Shown: positions 39,212 through 49,232 of the stretch, one piece after another
Position numbering within the stretch: the stretch's first letter is position 1
Layout of the letters: the number at the start of each line of letters is the position of its first letter
Program-made: the position numbers and the translations under genes
Assembly: GCA_016719815.1 (NCBI GenBank)
Contig: JADJYK010000005.1
Span: 1 to 64,000 of the forward strand
Source: Chitinophagaceae bacterium
Lineage (GTDB): Bacteria; Bacteroidota; Bacteroidia; Chitinophagales; Chitinophagaceae
DNA: 64,000 bases
Reading direction: 5' to 3'
Notes under the pieces: generated by a model
The model's database searches: none
What the model saw: the letters and a program-made list of their open reading frames with translations, nothing else
Told to the model about the DNA's origin: nothing

Positions 39212-40252
39212 ATGAAGAAAGGAAATAAATATGGAATCCATCGTGTTATTGAGCCTGTTGGTGTGTTACCACAACCAGCCAATAAAATCGATAATAACAT
39301 GGATGAAATATATGACAACGAAATACTGATTAATGTAAAAACGCTGAATATAGATTCTGCCAGTTTTACCCAAATTGAAGAACAGGCCGGCGGTGATGAA
39401 AAGAAGATTGCAGAGATAATGCTCGGCATAGTAGAGAAACAAGGGAAGCATCGCAATCCCGTTACTGGTTCAGGTGGTATGCTGCTGGGTGTGGTGGAAA
39501 AAATTGGCACGGCACTCGAAGGCAAAATTGACCTGAAACCCGGTGATAAAATTGCCACATTGGTTTCGCTTTCTCTTACACCGCTTCGCATTGACAAGAT
39601 AAAAAAAATCAGGAAAGATGTAGATCAGGTGGATATTGATGGGAAAGCCATTTTATTTGAAAGTGGCGTGTACGCAAAAATTCCAGACGATATGCCGGAA
39701 AAGCTAGTACTCTCTGCTCTTGATGTTGCCGGAGCACCGGCACAAACCGCCAAACTGGTTAAACCCGGTGATACTGTGTTCATTATTGGAGCCGGTGGTA
39801 AATCGGGAATGTTATGTTGCTACGAGGCAAAGAAAAGGGCTGGAGTTACCGGCAGAGTAATTGGACTTACACATAGTGAAAAAAGTACCAAACGCTTACA
39901 GGAACTGGGCTTTTGCGATTATGTATTTGCTGCCGATGCTACCAGGCCTGCGGAAGTGGTACAGAAAATGGAAGAACTCACCAATGGTCAAATGGCCGAC
40001 ATCACGATAAACAATGTAAATATTCAGGATACGGAAATGACCAGTATTCTTTGTACAAAAAACGATGGCCTTGTGTATTTCTTCTCCATGGCCACAAGTT
40101 TTACCAAAGCAGCACTGGGTGCCGAGGGAGTGGGAAGTGATGTTACGATGATTGTAGGCAACGGCTATACAAAAGGGCATGCAGAAATAACACTGCAATT
40201 ACTGAGAGAAAGCGATAAGCTCCGCAACGTATTTGAAGAACTCTATGCTTAA
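39212..40252 (+). CDS. kdd: L-erythro-3,5-diaminohexanoate dehydrogenase
   Basis: 346 residues, intact, of the usual length. The N-terminus YGIHRVIEPVGVLPQPANKIDN and the middle ILINVKTLNIDSASFTQIEEQAGGDEKKI are typical of Kdd. The nucleotide-binding motif VFIIGAGGKSGMLCCYEAKK lies near residue 190. It oxidatively deaminates L-erythro-3,5-diaminohexanoate to 3-keto-5-aminohexanoate with NAD+. The end lies 10 bases before the likely kamA start, tight as in one operon. Confidence 0.95.
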   Translation: MKKGNKYGIHRVIEPVGVLPQPANKIDNNMDEIYDNEILINVKTLNIDSASFTQIEEQAGGDEKKIAEIMLGIVEKQGKHRNPVTGSGGMLLGVVEKIGTALEGKIDLKPGDKIATLVSLSLTPLRIDKIKKIRKDVDQVDIDGKAILFESGVYAKIPDDMPEKLVLSALDVAGAPAQTAKLVKPGDTVFIIGAGGKSGMLCCYEAKKRAGVTGRVIGLTHSEKSTKRLQELGFCDYVFAADATRPAEVVQKMEELTNGQMADITINNVNIQDTEMTSILCTKNDGLVYFFSMATSFTKAALGAEGVGSDVTMIVGNGYTKGHAEITLQLLRESDKLRNVFEELYA

Positions 40253-40262
40253 AAAAGAAACT

Positions 40263-41512
40263 ATGGTAGCAATGACAAAACAAATAAACGAAGTAATCAA
40301 TAGAAGGAGGAATATTCTTTTTCCTGATGTTACCGATGAGCAATGGAACGACTGGAAGTGGCAGGTAAAGCACCGGGTGGAAACACTGGCTCAACTGAAG
40401 AAGATTATTAACCTGACAGAAGAAGAGGAGCAGGGGGTGAAAAAGTCGCTGGAAAACTTACGCATGGCGATTACACCTTATTATCTCACCCTTATTGACC
40501 CCGATGACCCCAATGACCCGGTTCGCAAACAGGCCATTCCCACAGGATATGAAACACATATTGCTGCTGCCGACCTCGTTGACCCGTTGCATGAGGATGT
40601 GGACTCTCCGGTTCCGGGATTAACGCACCGCTACCCAGACAGAGTATTGTTTCTTATTACCGATATGTGTTCCATGTATTGCAGGCACTGCACCCGCAGA
40701 CGGTTTGCAGGACAGCAGGATTATAATTCTTCGTCTGATCATATACAGGGGGCAATTGATTATATCGCCAGAACACCACAGGTTCGAGATGTGCTGCTTT
40801 CCGGAGGTGATGCTTTAATGGTTAGCGACCACATGCTTGAATCAATCATTAAACGTTTGAGGATATACCGCATGTTGAAATCATCCGCATTGGTTCAAGG
40901 GTTCCGGTTGTTTGCCCGCAGCGTATTACATCTGCACTAGTTGATATGCTGAAGAAATATCATCCCATCTGGCTCAACACACATTTCAATCATCCGAATG
41001 AAATAACACCAGAATCATCTGCAGCCTGTGCAAGAATGGCTGATGCCGGTATTCCACTGGGAAACCAGTCTGTGCTATTGCGTGGTGTAAACGATTGTAT
41101 TCATATAATGAAGAGGCTGGTACATGCTTTGGTAAAAATGAGAGTACGGCCTTATTATATTTATCAATGCGATTTGTCAATGGGACTGGAGCATTTCCGC
41201 ACACCAGTTTCAAAAGGCATTGAAATCATCGAAGGCTTAAGAGGACACACATCAGGTTATGCTGTTCCCACATTTGTGGTGGATGCTCCGGGCGGTGGTG
41301 GTAAGATTCCGGTAATGCCCGATTATCTCATTTCGCAAAGCCCGGAAAGAGTATTGCTCAGAAATTTTGAAGGGGTGATAACAACATACACACAGCCCAG
41401 CGAATATAAAGAAGAGTGCCATTGCCCGGATTGTAAGGCGAAAAGGAGAAGCAATTCATTACTTTCAGGAAAAGACATCGAAATGGTGCCAAAGATTTCC
41501 GGAAGAAAATAA
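40263..41512 (+). CDS. kamA: L-lysine 2,3-aminomutase (one frameshift)
   Basis: 416 residues after adding one G at about 40860-40863 (AGGATATA to AGGGATATA), giving LRDIPHVEIIRIGSRVPVV. I choose the ATG at 40263; other ATGs lie inside the end of kdd. Radical SAM motif CSMYCRHC at about residues 135-143, then LLSGGDALM. The PLP lysine region and the C-terminal zinc-type motif ECHCPDCKAKRRS near the end, which supports dimerisation, are present. The enzyme converts L-lysine to L-beta-lysine, the first step of the pathway. It needs SAM, PLP and a [4Fe-4S] cluster. Confidence 0.95.
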
Positions 41513-41542
41513 ACAGCGGTACAAAATAACAGGTGAACTGTA

Positions 41543-42550
41543 ATGCCATTTATTCAGGATATATTAAAATACCAAAGTCTTGCCATAACAGGGCTTGAAA
41601 AAAACACCGGTAAAACGGAATGCCTGAATTATATTATTGACAGAATAAAAGATGCCGGAAATAAAATCGCTGTTACGTCTGTTGGCCTCGATGGTGAAGG
41701 AACAGACCAGCTTACCACCACACATAAACCGGATATAACACTTCATGAGGGGATGATTTTTATAACAAGCGAAAAACATTTCCGACAGGCTAAATTACAA
41801 GCTGAAATATTAGATATTACTTCACGGTATTCAGCCACCGGCAGACTGGTGATTGCAGAGGTAAAGACATCTGGAAAAGCTATTCTTTCGGGGCCATCAA
41901 ACACAAAGTGGTTGAAGGAAATTATCGAAAGAATGCCGGTTTATGGAGTACATACTACTTTAGTTGATGGTGCACTTTCCAGAACAAGCACTGCCTCTCC
42001 TGCTGTTGCTGAAGCAATGATATTGGCTACCGGCGCCGCCGTATCGGCATGTGTGGATGAAGTGGTAAATAAAACGGCGTATGCGGTAACACTTATTAAC
42101 CTTCCAGAGTTTGAGTCTCTTTTAAATGACAGGTTGCAAACATTGGAAAATGGCGTATATACGATTGAAGGCGGCAACATTTTCGATATGCAGATCCGCT
42201 CTGCAATGATGCCTGGCAATCAAAAAGATGCTTTTTTAAAAGCAAAACTTATTTATGCAAACGGCGCCGTTACTAACCGACTGCTAGATACCCTGAGGTT
42301 GCAAAAAAACACTGCTGATGTTATTTTGGTGGTACAGGACTTTACCAGAATTTTTGCAACGCCGCAGGCATACAATTCTTATATGGCAAGGGGTGGTAAG
42401 ATACAAGTGCTGAGAAAACCCCGTTTGCTGGCAGTATGTATTAATCCGGTTTCACCGCAAGGTTATGTTCTAGATGCTGACCTGCTTTGTGAAAAACTGC
42501 AAGAGAAAATAAACATTCCCGTGTATGATATAATGCAAATGGAATTATGA
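41543..42550 (+). CDS. kamB: KamB, P-loop protein of the lysine aminomutase cluster
   Basis: 335 residues. The P-loop GLEKNTGKTECL lies at about residues 17-28; there is no wider ATPase family I can name. It sits between kamA and kamC and overlaps kamC by 4 bases (ATGA). In known lysine clusters this position holds kamB. Its role is not established; as a P-loop protein next to B12-dependent kamDE it may help reactivate or assemble the mutase (inference). Confidence 0.8.
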   Translation: MPFIQDILKYQSLAITGLEKNTGKTECLNYIIDRIKDAGNKIAVTSVGLDGEGTDQLTTTHKPDITLHEGMIFITSEKHFRQAKLQAEILDITSRYSATGRLVIAEVKTSGKAILSGPSNTKWLKEIIERMPVYGVHTTLVDGALSRTSTASPAVAEAMILATGAAVSACVDEVVNKTAYAVTLINLPEFESLLNDRLQTLENGVYTIEGGNIFDMQIRSAMMPGNQKDAFLKAKLIYANGAVTNRLLDTLRLQKNTADVILVVQDFTRIFATPQAYNSYMARGGKIQVLRKPRLLAVCINPVSPQGYVLDADLLCEKLQEKINIPVYDIMQMEL

Positions 42551-43938
42551 ACAGGCTGGGTAACATACTGAATGTTTTTAGTGAATTGCGTTACATCGCA
42601 GAGGCATTACAATTCTCTTCTCCGCTCGGCAAGAAAAGGATGCTGAATCAGCGGTTTCTTTATACAGTAAATGAAATTGAAGAAAGGATAGAAAAGACAG
42701 ATGCAGCAATTTCTTTTCTGTCGGACACAAAAAATATGAAAATAGCCGATGCCGTCAGAACAGTACTACACCAGGCACAGGATATCGATGGTGCTTTGCG
42801 CAACCTGCAGGCAGACATGATATTGGATGACATTGAGCTGTTTGAAATAAAAAAATTTGCCTTACTGGCTGCCGAATTAAAAGAGCTTCTTGAGGGCAAT
42901 AGTCTTGTTTCATTGGGGGATACAGAATCGGTAATAACAATTCTCGACCCGGAACATAAAAGGATTCCACGTTTTTTTATTTATGATGAATATGACAGGC
43001 GACTGACTTCATTAAGGAAAAAAATTAGGCAGTCCAGTACACCGCCAGCTGAAAAGGCGTTGCTGGAAACAGAATGTTCATTAATTGAAGACACTATACG
43101 CCAGCAACTGTCAGAAAAATTGAAGAAGCATTATCAATCACTACAGCAATCTTTCACAGCTTTTGCCGAACTGGACTTTCAGCTGGCAAAGGCCGATTTT
43201 TGCATCAGTTATCATTGTAGCAGACCGGTTATTTCAGAAAAATGAAACTGTTTATACAGACCTTTCAATATTGAAGTGCAGGATTGGCTGCAAAAGAGGG
43301 GAAAGCACTTTCAGCCAGTAAATATTTCATTACCGGCATCACCCTGTATCATTACCGGTGCCAACATGGGTGGCAAATCAGTGTTGCTGAAATCGATAGC
43401 GGTGGCGCAATATCTTTTCCAGTTTGGGTTTTATGTACCAGCAGCAAAGGCTGCAATCGTTCCGGTACAAAAAGTACTGTGCAGTTTTGAATCGTTGTCT
43501 AATATCAAATCCGGCTTATCATCATTTGCAACGGAGATTGTACGAATCAGCAGCATATTACAAACTGTAAAAAATAACGCAAACATCCTTGTGCTGATGG
43601 ACGAACCGGCACAAACCACCAATCCTGCCGAAGGCGCTGCAATTGTTTCTGCCATCGCTTCAATATTGCAGAACATTAAAATACGCAGCCTTATCACCAC
43701 ACATTACAGCAATATTACCGGAACATTCCGCAGGCTGAATGTGAAGGGGTTGAAAGTGCCTTCCGGCGAAACAAATATCACGGCCGAATGCATTACTGCA
43801 TATATGGATTATAGTCTTGAAGAAAACAACACTGGCAATGCACCGGTGAATGCCATTCAGGTGGCGGCCATGCTGGGGGTGGATAATGAATTGCTGGGCA
43901 AAGCAAAAGAGGCGTTGCACAAAACAAAATTTGAATAA
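42547..43938 (+). CDS. kamC: KamC, MutS-like ATPase (in-frame stop)
   Basis: 463 residues if the TGA at 43243-43245 is read through (TGG Trp fits: ISEKWNCLYRPFNIEVQDWL). Both parts lie in the same frame. The N-terminal half is helical, like the MutS core/lever. The C-terminal half carries the MutS ABC-type ATPase: Walker A GANMGGKSVLLKS, the signature SSFATEIVRIS, Walker B ILVLMDEPAQTTNPAEG and the switch LITTHYSN. It is MutS-like without the mismatch-recognition domain. Together with KamB it may act as a chaperone for lysine 5,6-aminomutase; unproven. Confidence 0.8.
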
Positions 43939-43959
43939 AGTAAAACAGGTAATAAAGAA

Positions 43960-45514
43960 ATGAAGAGCAAGCTTGGATTAGATTTTATAAAAGTGGCCGA
44001 GGCCAAAAAGTTGGCCCGCAATATTGCGGGCAACGTACAGGACTTTGTCAAAGACTATAGCACTGTAGCTTCTGAACGTACACTTTGCCGCCTCATTGGT
44101 ATTGATGGAGTGAATGCTGACGATGTGCCATATCCAAATATTGTTGTGGATTATCTCAAAGAAAAAAATGTTTTGGAGCAAGGAGTGTTATTCTGGCTTG
44201 GTCATTCGATAGCTTCAACGGGATTATCGCCACAGGAACTGGCTGAAAAAATTGCAGACGAATCTTTCGATATTACAAAAACAGAAATTCAGTCTATAGA
44301 AAAATTTCATGCTGCCCTGCAGCCACATATTGATAAAGCCGTTCAGCGAATAAAAGCCAACCGCAAAAAAAGAGAAGACTTTATCGCATACATTGGCGAA
44401 GGCAGCAAACCGTACATCTATGTTATTGTAGCTACCGGCAATATATATGAAGATGTGGTGCAGGCGCAGGCGGCTGCAAAACAAGGGGCCGATATTATTG
44501 CCGTTATTCGTTCCACAGGGCAAAGCCTGCTCGACTATGTGCCTTATGGCGCCACCACCGAAGGTTTTGGCGGCACATTCGCCACGCAGGAAAACTTTCG
44601 CATCATGCGTAAGGCACTGGATGAGATGGGCCAACAGGAGGGCCGTTACATCCGGCTTTGTAATTACTGTTCAGGATTGTGTATGCCCGAAATTGCCGCT
44701 ATGGGTGCATTAGAAGGCTTGGATGTAATGCTTAACGATGCGTTGTATGGCATCCTGTTTCGGGATATCAATATGCAACGCACCATGATTGACCAGTATT
44801 TCTCACGGGTTATCAATGGTTTTGCCGGAGTAATTATCAACACCGGCGAAGACAATTACCTTACCACTGCCGATGCATTTGAAGAAGCACATACTGTTTT
44901 GGCCAGCGATTTAATTAATGAACAACTGGCACTCATTGCCGGTATTCCTGAAGAACAGATGGGTCTTGGTCATGCCTTTGAAATGGATCCGCAATTAGAA
45001 AACGGATTTTTATACGAACTGGCACAGGCACAAATGACGAGAGAGATTTTTCCAAAGGCACCGCTAAAATATATGCCGCCTACAAAATTCATGACTGGTA
45101 ACATCTTCCGTGGGCATTTGCAGGATGCGCTGTTTAATCAGGTGGCCATCTGGACAGGTCAGGGCATACAACTCCTTGGTATGATGACAGAAGCGATTCA
45201 CACACCGTTCATGAGCGACCGGTTTCTCGCTATAGAAAATGCGAAATATATTTTCAGCAACATGCAGAATATTGGCGATGAGATGGAGTTTAACGAAAAC
45301 GGCATCATTCGCAACCGGGCCAAACAAGTGCTTGACGAAACATTGGAATTATTGAAAAAGATTGATTATGAAGGATTGTTCACAGCACTGGAAAAGGAAT
45401 TTTCGCCAATGTAAAGCGGCCGAAAAACGGAGGTAAAGGATTGGAGGGTGTTTTTAAAAAGGGAAAGAATATAGTAACCCGTTTATTAAACTGTTTAATA
45501 AACATGAATTCTAA
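43960..45514 (+). CDS. kamD: Lysine 5,6-aminomutase alpha subunit (two frameshifts near the end)
   Basis: An uninterrupted frame runs to a stop at 45412-45414, giving 484 residues that stop short of the family length. Adding a T at about 45400-45403 and an A at about 45455-45459 continues the frame as FANVKRPKNGGKGLEGVF...EYSNPFIKLFNKHEF to a TAA at 45512-45514, giving 518 residues, close to the 516 I recall. The barrel has IVATGNIYEDV, VPYGATTEGFGG, RLCNYCSGLCMPEIAAMGALE and MPPTKFMTGNIF. With KamE it moves the amino group of beta-lysine between C6 and C5, using adenosylcobalamin and PLP. Confidence 0.93.
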
Positions 45515-45592
45515 AAACTAATTGTCGGTAATGAAAAACTCAGTGTGCCTCTGTGTATTCTCTGAGCAACTTTGTGTAAAAAAAAGTGAAGT

Positions 45593-46404
45593 ATGAGCAG
45601 CGGATTATACAGTATGAATAAAAGTCAGGCGGCCAGCAACTCGACCCGAAAAAGCTGAAACCCTACGGCGATACGATGAACGATGGCCGGGCCCAACTCA
45701 GTTTTACCCTGCCCGTTCCTTGCAATGATGAAGCAATAGAAGCCGCAAAGCAACTTATGCGAAAGATGGGTTTTGAAAACCCGCAGGTTGTTTTCTATAA
45801 AGAACTCACACAGGGTTTTACCTTCTTCAATTGCTATGGCGAAAGCACTCACACGGTCGATTATACAGCCATCCATGTGCCCAAAGTGCAGACAGAAGTA
45901 ATGGCGATGAAAGAAACCGATGCTTTCATCCGCACACATATCGGCAGACCGCTGGTGGTAATTGGTGCCAGCACCGGCACCGATGCACACACCGTAGGTA
46001 TTGATGCCATAATGAATATGAAAGGCTATGCCGGTCACTACGGGCTGGAGCGATACGACATGTTTGAAGCATACAACCTGGGTAGCCAGGTAAGCAACGA
46101 AGATTTTATTGCCAAAGCCATTGAACTCAATGCCGATGCTCTGCTTGTTTCACAAACCGTTACTCAAAAAGATGTGCACATAAAAAACATGGTGCAATTA
46201 GTGGAATTGCTCGAAGCAGAAAACCTGAGGCATAAAATAATACTCGTTTGCGGGGGACCCCGCATTACACATGAACTGGCCAAAGAACTCGGCTACGATG
46301 CCGGCTTTGGCATGAACTCCTATGCCGATAATGTAGCCTCCTATCTTGCTAAAGAAATGGACAGAAAGGTGAATGGGGGAGGGTTAAAAAATTTTCCAAA
46401 ATAA
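45593..46404 (+). CDS. kamE: Lysine 5,6-aminomutase beta subunit (one frameshift)
   Basis: 270 residues from the ATG at 45593 (MSSGLYSMNKS, matching the family start), after adding one base at about 45632-45640. The part read without interruption starts at 45676. Landmarks: KPYGDTMNDGRAQLSFTLP, VVIGASTGTDAHTVGIDAIMNMKGYAGHYGLERY, in which DAHTVG is the DxHxxG cobalamin-binding motif, and DALLVSQTVTQKDVH. The Rossmann-like C-terminus binds B12. It is the last gene of the operon, 78 bases after kamD. Confidence 0.93.
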
Positions 46405-46487
46405 TTAGTTTTATTTTGCTAAATACATTAGCTTTGACTGTTAATTACTTTTTTAGTACGAATAATGGTAAAACTTAATTTTGAGTC

Positions 46488-47557
46488 ATGGCAAAAGCAG
46501 AAAAAATAACAGAAATGACAAACGGCAATAGTGAAAAACTGAAAGCCCTCAAGCTTACAATGGATAAGATTGAGAAGGACTACGGCAAGGGAAGTGTAAT
46601 GATGATGAACGAAAGGGCGGAGATTCAACAGGAAGTAATATCAACCGGTTCTATCGGCCTCGATGTAGCTCTCGGCATTGGTGGTTTGCCCCGTGGCCGT
46701 GTGGTGGAAATATATGGTCCTGAATCTTCAGGTAAAACAACCATCGCCACACATGTAATTGCCGAAGCACAGAAAAAAGGCGGAATGTGTGCATTTATAG
46801 ATGCCGAACATGCGTTTGACAGCAACTATGCACAGAAATTAGGAGTTGACGTTGATAATTTATTGATATCACAGCCCGATTATGGCGAGCAGGCCCTCGA
46901 AATTGCCGACAGGCTTATTCTTTCTGGCGCCCTTGATGTGGTGGTTATTGACTCAGTGGCTGCCCTTGTTCCCAAAAGCGAACTGGAAGGCGAAATGGGT
47001 GACAGCAAAATGGGTTTGCATGCCCGTCTTATGAGCCAGGCATTGCGTAAGCTCACTTCCACTATTGCAAAAACAAATACCATTTGCATATTTATCAACC
47101 AGTTGCGTGAAAAGATTGGTGTAATGTTCGGTAACCCTGAAACAACTACTGGTGGTAATGCGCTTAAATTCTACGCATCAGTTCGTCTTGACATCCGCCG
47201 GACCCAGCAAATTAAAGATGGTGATGAAGCCGTCGGCAACCATGTAAAAGTAAAAGTGGTGAAGAACAAAGTAGCTCCGCCTTTCCGTGCTGCCGAGTTC
47301 GACATTATATTCGGCGAAGGTATCTCTAAGAATGGTGAAATAATTGACATGGGAACTGAACTGGGGATTGTTCAAAAAAGTGGAAGCTGGTACAGCTATA
47401 ACAGCGATAAACTGGGTCAGGGCCGTGATGCAGTAAAGCAACTCTTGGTTGATAATCCAGAACTGGCTAAGGAAATTGAAGCAAAAATCAGGGAGAAAAT
47501 CAAGGGAGATGCAAACATCTTAGCAGCTGATTTACAGGCAGATAATTATTTTTTTGA
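46488..47557 (+). CDS. recA: Recombinase RecA (frameshift in last codons)
   Basis: The frame as given runs to a stop at 47705 (405 residues), but it reads through a clear terminator into non-RecA sequence. Adding one T to the T7 run at 47549-47555 creates TGA after ADLQADNYFF, giving 356 residues, normal for RecA. Landmarks: Walker A EIYGPESSGKTTIATH, AFIDAEHAFDSNYA, VIDSVAALVPKSELEGEMGD, TICIFINQLREKIGVMFGNPETTTGGNALKFYAS. RecA drives homologous recombination and SOS induction. Confidence 0.97.
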
Positions 47558-47570
47558 TGGGTTAGTAAGT

Positions 47571-47600
47571 AAAGCCCTCTGTGTTAGCACAGGGGCTTTT
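47571..47600 (+). terminator. recA terminator
   Basis: Stem AAAGCCC(T)CTGTG/CACAGGGGCTTT with one bulge, loop TTAG, followed by T residues. It starts 14 bases after the corrected recA stop, which supports the correction. Confidence 0.85.
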
Positions 47601-47637
47601 ACTTGTTCACAAAAAATTAGCATAGAAAGTATTAACT

Positions 47638-47661
47638 CAATGTTTAAACATTGTATTTTTG
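47638..47661 (+). promoter_or_regulatory. Operator-like palindrome abutting a -7 element
   Basis: CAATGTTTAAACATTG (47638-47653) is a perfect 16-base palindrome whose inner 14 bases are identical to 20755-20768. It is followed directly by TATTTTTG (47654-47661), an exact match to the -7 consensus TAnnTTTG. A dimeric repressor here would block the promoter of the OB-fold/YceI operon that starts at 47719. Confidence 0.55.
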
Positions 47662-47718
47662 TTTCAACATCACAACTTGGATTTTTTCCTCTACGGCTTA
47701 AATAAAAAATTTAATAGC

Positions 47719-48609
47719 ATGAATAATACACAAGCCGGAAAATGGACCGGAGTTGCCGCCGCACTGGTGCTGGCTGTTTCTTTCTTTTTACCGTGGGTTT
47801 CCTGGGAAGGAAACATAATAACCGGTTCCGACATCGCCTTGGGTAACTTTTTCCGCATTGCGGATGAAAAGTTTGGGCTTGCTAATCCCTACCCGCAATT
47901 CGATTTTGTTTTCAATGCCTTTTGGTTAACTCCCGTATTGGCTGTAGTTGTTATTGTACTGGTATTAATGAAAAAGAAAACAATGTGGCCGGCGTTGGCG
48001 GCAGGAGCCCTGTCACTTTCGCTGGTAATTGTATATTTTTTATTCAGCGGCAAACTTGCAGAACTGGGTGTAAGCAAATCTGTTTTACCATGGCTCTATG
48101 TGCAAGCTTTTGCAGCAACACTATTAATTATTTTTTTTGGAAGTAAAAACTTGTTAGTAAATGCGGGTTTCGCAGTTTTGGTTACAGCCGGTACATGGTT
48201 TGGCTTTGGTGTAGTGAGCAAGCAGGCCGAAGACAAGATGATGGGTGAAACACATGTTTCTACCGGATCGCTAAAGGAAGATTATTCACTGGCCGCTTTC
48301 GACCTGATAAAGGAATTTTTGGCAAATGATACGGCTGCCAACAAGAAATATACCGAAAAGATACTTCAGGTGTCGGGTCCGGTTTCAGAATCAGCCGTGG
48401 CAGCCGATTCAACGGGTACAGTAAGTTTTGCAGACAGCACCGGTTCCTATGCAATTTTTTCCATTGATAAAGAACAGATGGAAAAAGTAAAATCAATAAA
48501 GAAGGGAGATGTAATCATCGTAAAAGGTGTTTGCAGCGGAGGCATGTTCAGTGATATTTTGGGAACTACATCAATTACATTCAAACGTTCAACAATAATT
48601 TCAAAATAA
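47719..48609 (+). CDS. Membrane protein with C-terminal OB-fold (tRNA_anti-like) domain
   Basis: 296 residues from the ATG at 47719. Four to five membrane helices fill the N-terminal half (VAAALVLAVSFFLPWVSW, FWLTPVLAVVVIVLVLM, LAAGALSLSLVIVYFLF, LYVQAFAATLLIIFFG, AGFAVLVTAGTWFGFG). The C-terminal part (KKYTEKILQVSGPVSES..., VKSIKKGDVIIVKGVCSGGMFSDILG) is a tRNA_anti-like OB-fold, as seen attached to Bacteroidota exported proteins. It is 20 bases upstream of YceI and shares its promoter. Confidence 0.75.
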   Translation: MNNTQAGKWTGVAAALVLAVSFFLPWVSWEGNIITGSDIALGNFFRIADEKFGLANPYPQFDFVFNAFWLTPVLAVVVIVLVLMKKKTMWPALAAGALSLSLVIVYFLFSGKLAELGVSKSVLPWLYVQAFAATLLIIFFGSKNLLVNAGFAVLVTAGTWFGFGVVSKQAEDKMMGETHVSTGSLKEDYSLAAFDLIKEFLANDTAANKKYTEKILQVSGPVSESAVAADSTGTVSFADSTGSYAIFSIDKEQMEKVKSIKKGDVIIVKGVCSGGMFSDILGTTSITFKRSTIISK

Positions 48610-48628
48610 AAAAAAACTCAGGATTAAA

Positions 48629-49171
48629 ATGAAAAAGACTGTATTTATTCTTACGCTTGTATTTTTTGCGGCATCAGTTAATGCACAAAAATCAACTACA
48701 ACCACAGCCGTTGTAAAATTTGATGCCACTACACCTAAGGATGCTTTACCTAAAGCAGAAAACAAAACTGTTATTGGCTACTTAGACAAAACAACAGGAT
48801 CTGTAGTGTTTGAAGCAGCAGTAAACAACTTTGCTTTTACCAATGCAATGATTCAGGATCATTTCAATGGAGAGAAGTGGTTGCATTCGGCAGCATTTCC
48901 AAAATTTACATTCAGCGGTAAAATTGATAAACTGAGTAAAGTAAAATTTGCAAAGGATGGCACTTACAAAGCTACCGTTGCAGGCACACTTACTGTAAAA
49001 GGTACAGCAAAGCCTGTAACAGCAGAAGCAACCTTTGTGGTCGCTAATGGCAAAGTAAATGCGGCAGCTGCCTTTTCTATTAAGCTCGCAGATTATGGAA
49101 TTGCCGGCCAGGCTATTGATGCAGGAAAAGTGGCTACGGAGCCAAAGGTTACAGTATCAGCAGAATTCTGA
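48629..49171 (+). CDS. YceI-like exported lipid-binding protein
   Basis: 180 residues with a signal peptide (KKTVFILTLVFFAASVNAQ). The YceI lipocalin-like barrel is recognisable: GSVVFEAAVNNFAFTNAMIQDHFNGEKWLHSAAFPKFTFSGKI, VAGTLTVKGTAKPVTAEATFVV and AAFSIKLADYGIAG. Members bind polyisoprenoids or similar lipids in the periplasm. Family knowledge: it is often under MarR-type or stress control, which fits the shared palindrome upstream of the operon. Confidence 0.9.
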   Translation: MKKTVFILTLVFFAASVNAQKSTTTTAVVKFDATTPKDALPKAENKTVIGYLDKTTGSVVFEAAVNNFAFTNAMIQDHFNGEKWLHSAAFPKFTFSGKIDKLSKVKFAKDGTYKATVAGTLTVKGTAKPVTAEATFVVANGKVNAAAAFSIKLADYGIAGQAIDAGKVATEPKVTVSAEF

Positions 49172-49192
49172 TATTCTCCAAAAACAAATATA

Positions 49193-49220
49193 AAATTACC
49201 CCGTTTTTGCGGGGTAATTT
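49193..49220. terminator. Bidirectional intrinsic terminator
   Basis: Perfect 11-base arms AAATTACCCCG/CGGGGTAATTT around TTTTTG. It separates YceI from the convergent repeat surface protein. Confidence 0.85.
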
Positions 49221-49232
49221 CTTTATTCCTAA

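Noticed and set aside
43243..43245. Selenocysteine or other recoding at the TGA in kamC
   Set aside because: No selenocysteine is expected in MutS-like ATPases and no stem signal is apparent; a base error is simpler.
45481..45503. 23-base palindrome GTTTATTAAAC-T-GTTTAATAAAC between kamD and kamE
   Set aside because: After repairing two kamD indels it lies inside the coding end (NPFIKLFNKHEF), so its symmetry is most simply explained as coding coincidence.
47558..47705. C-terminal extension of RecA
   Set aside because: The frame runs through a terminator and gives non-RecA sequence; a missing T explains it.
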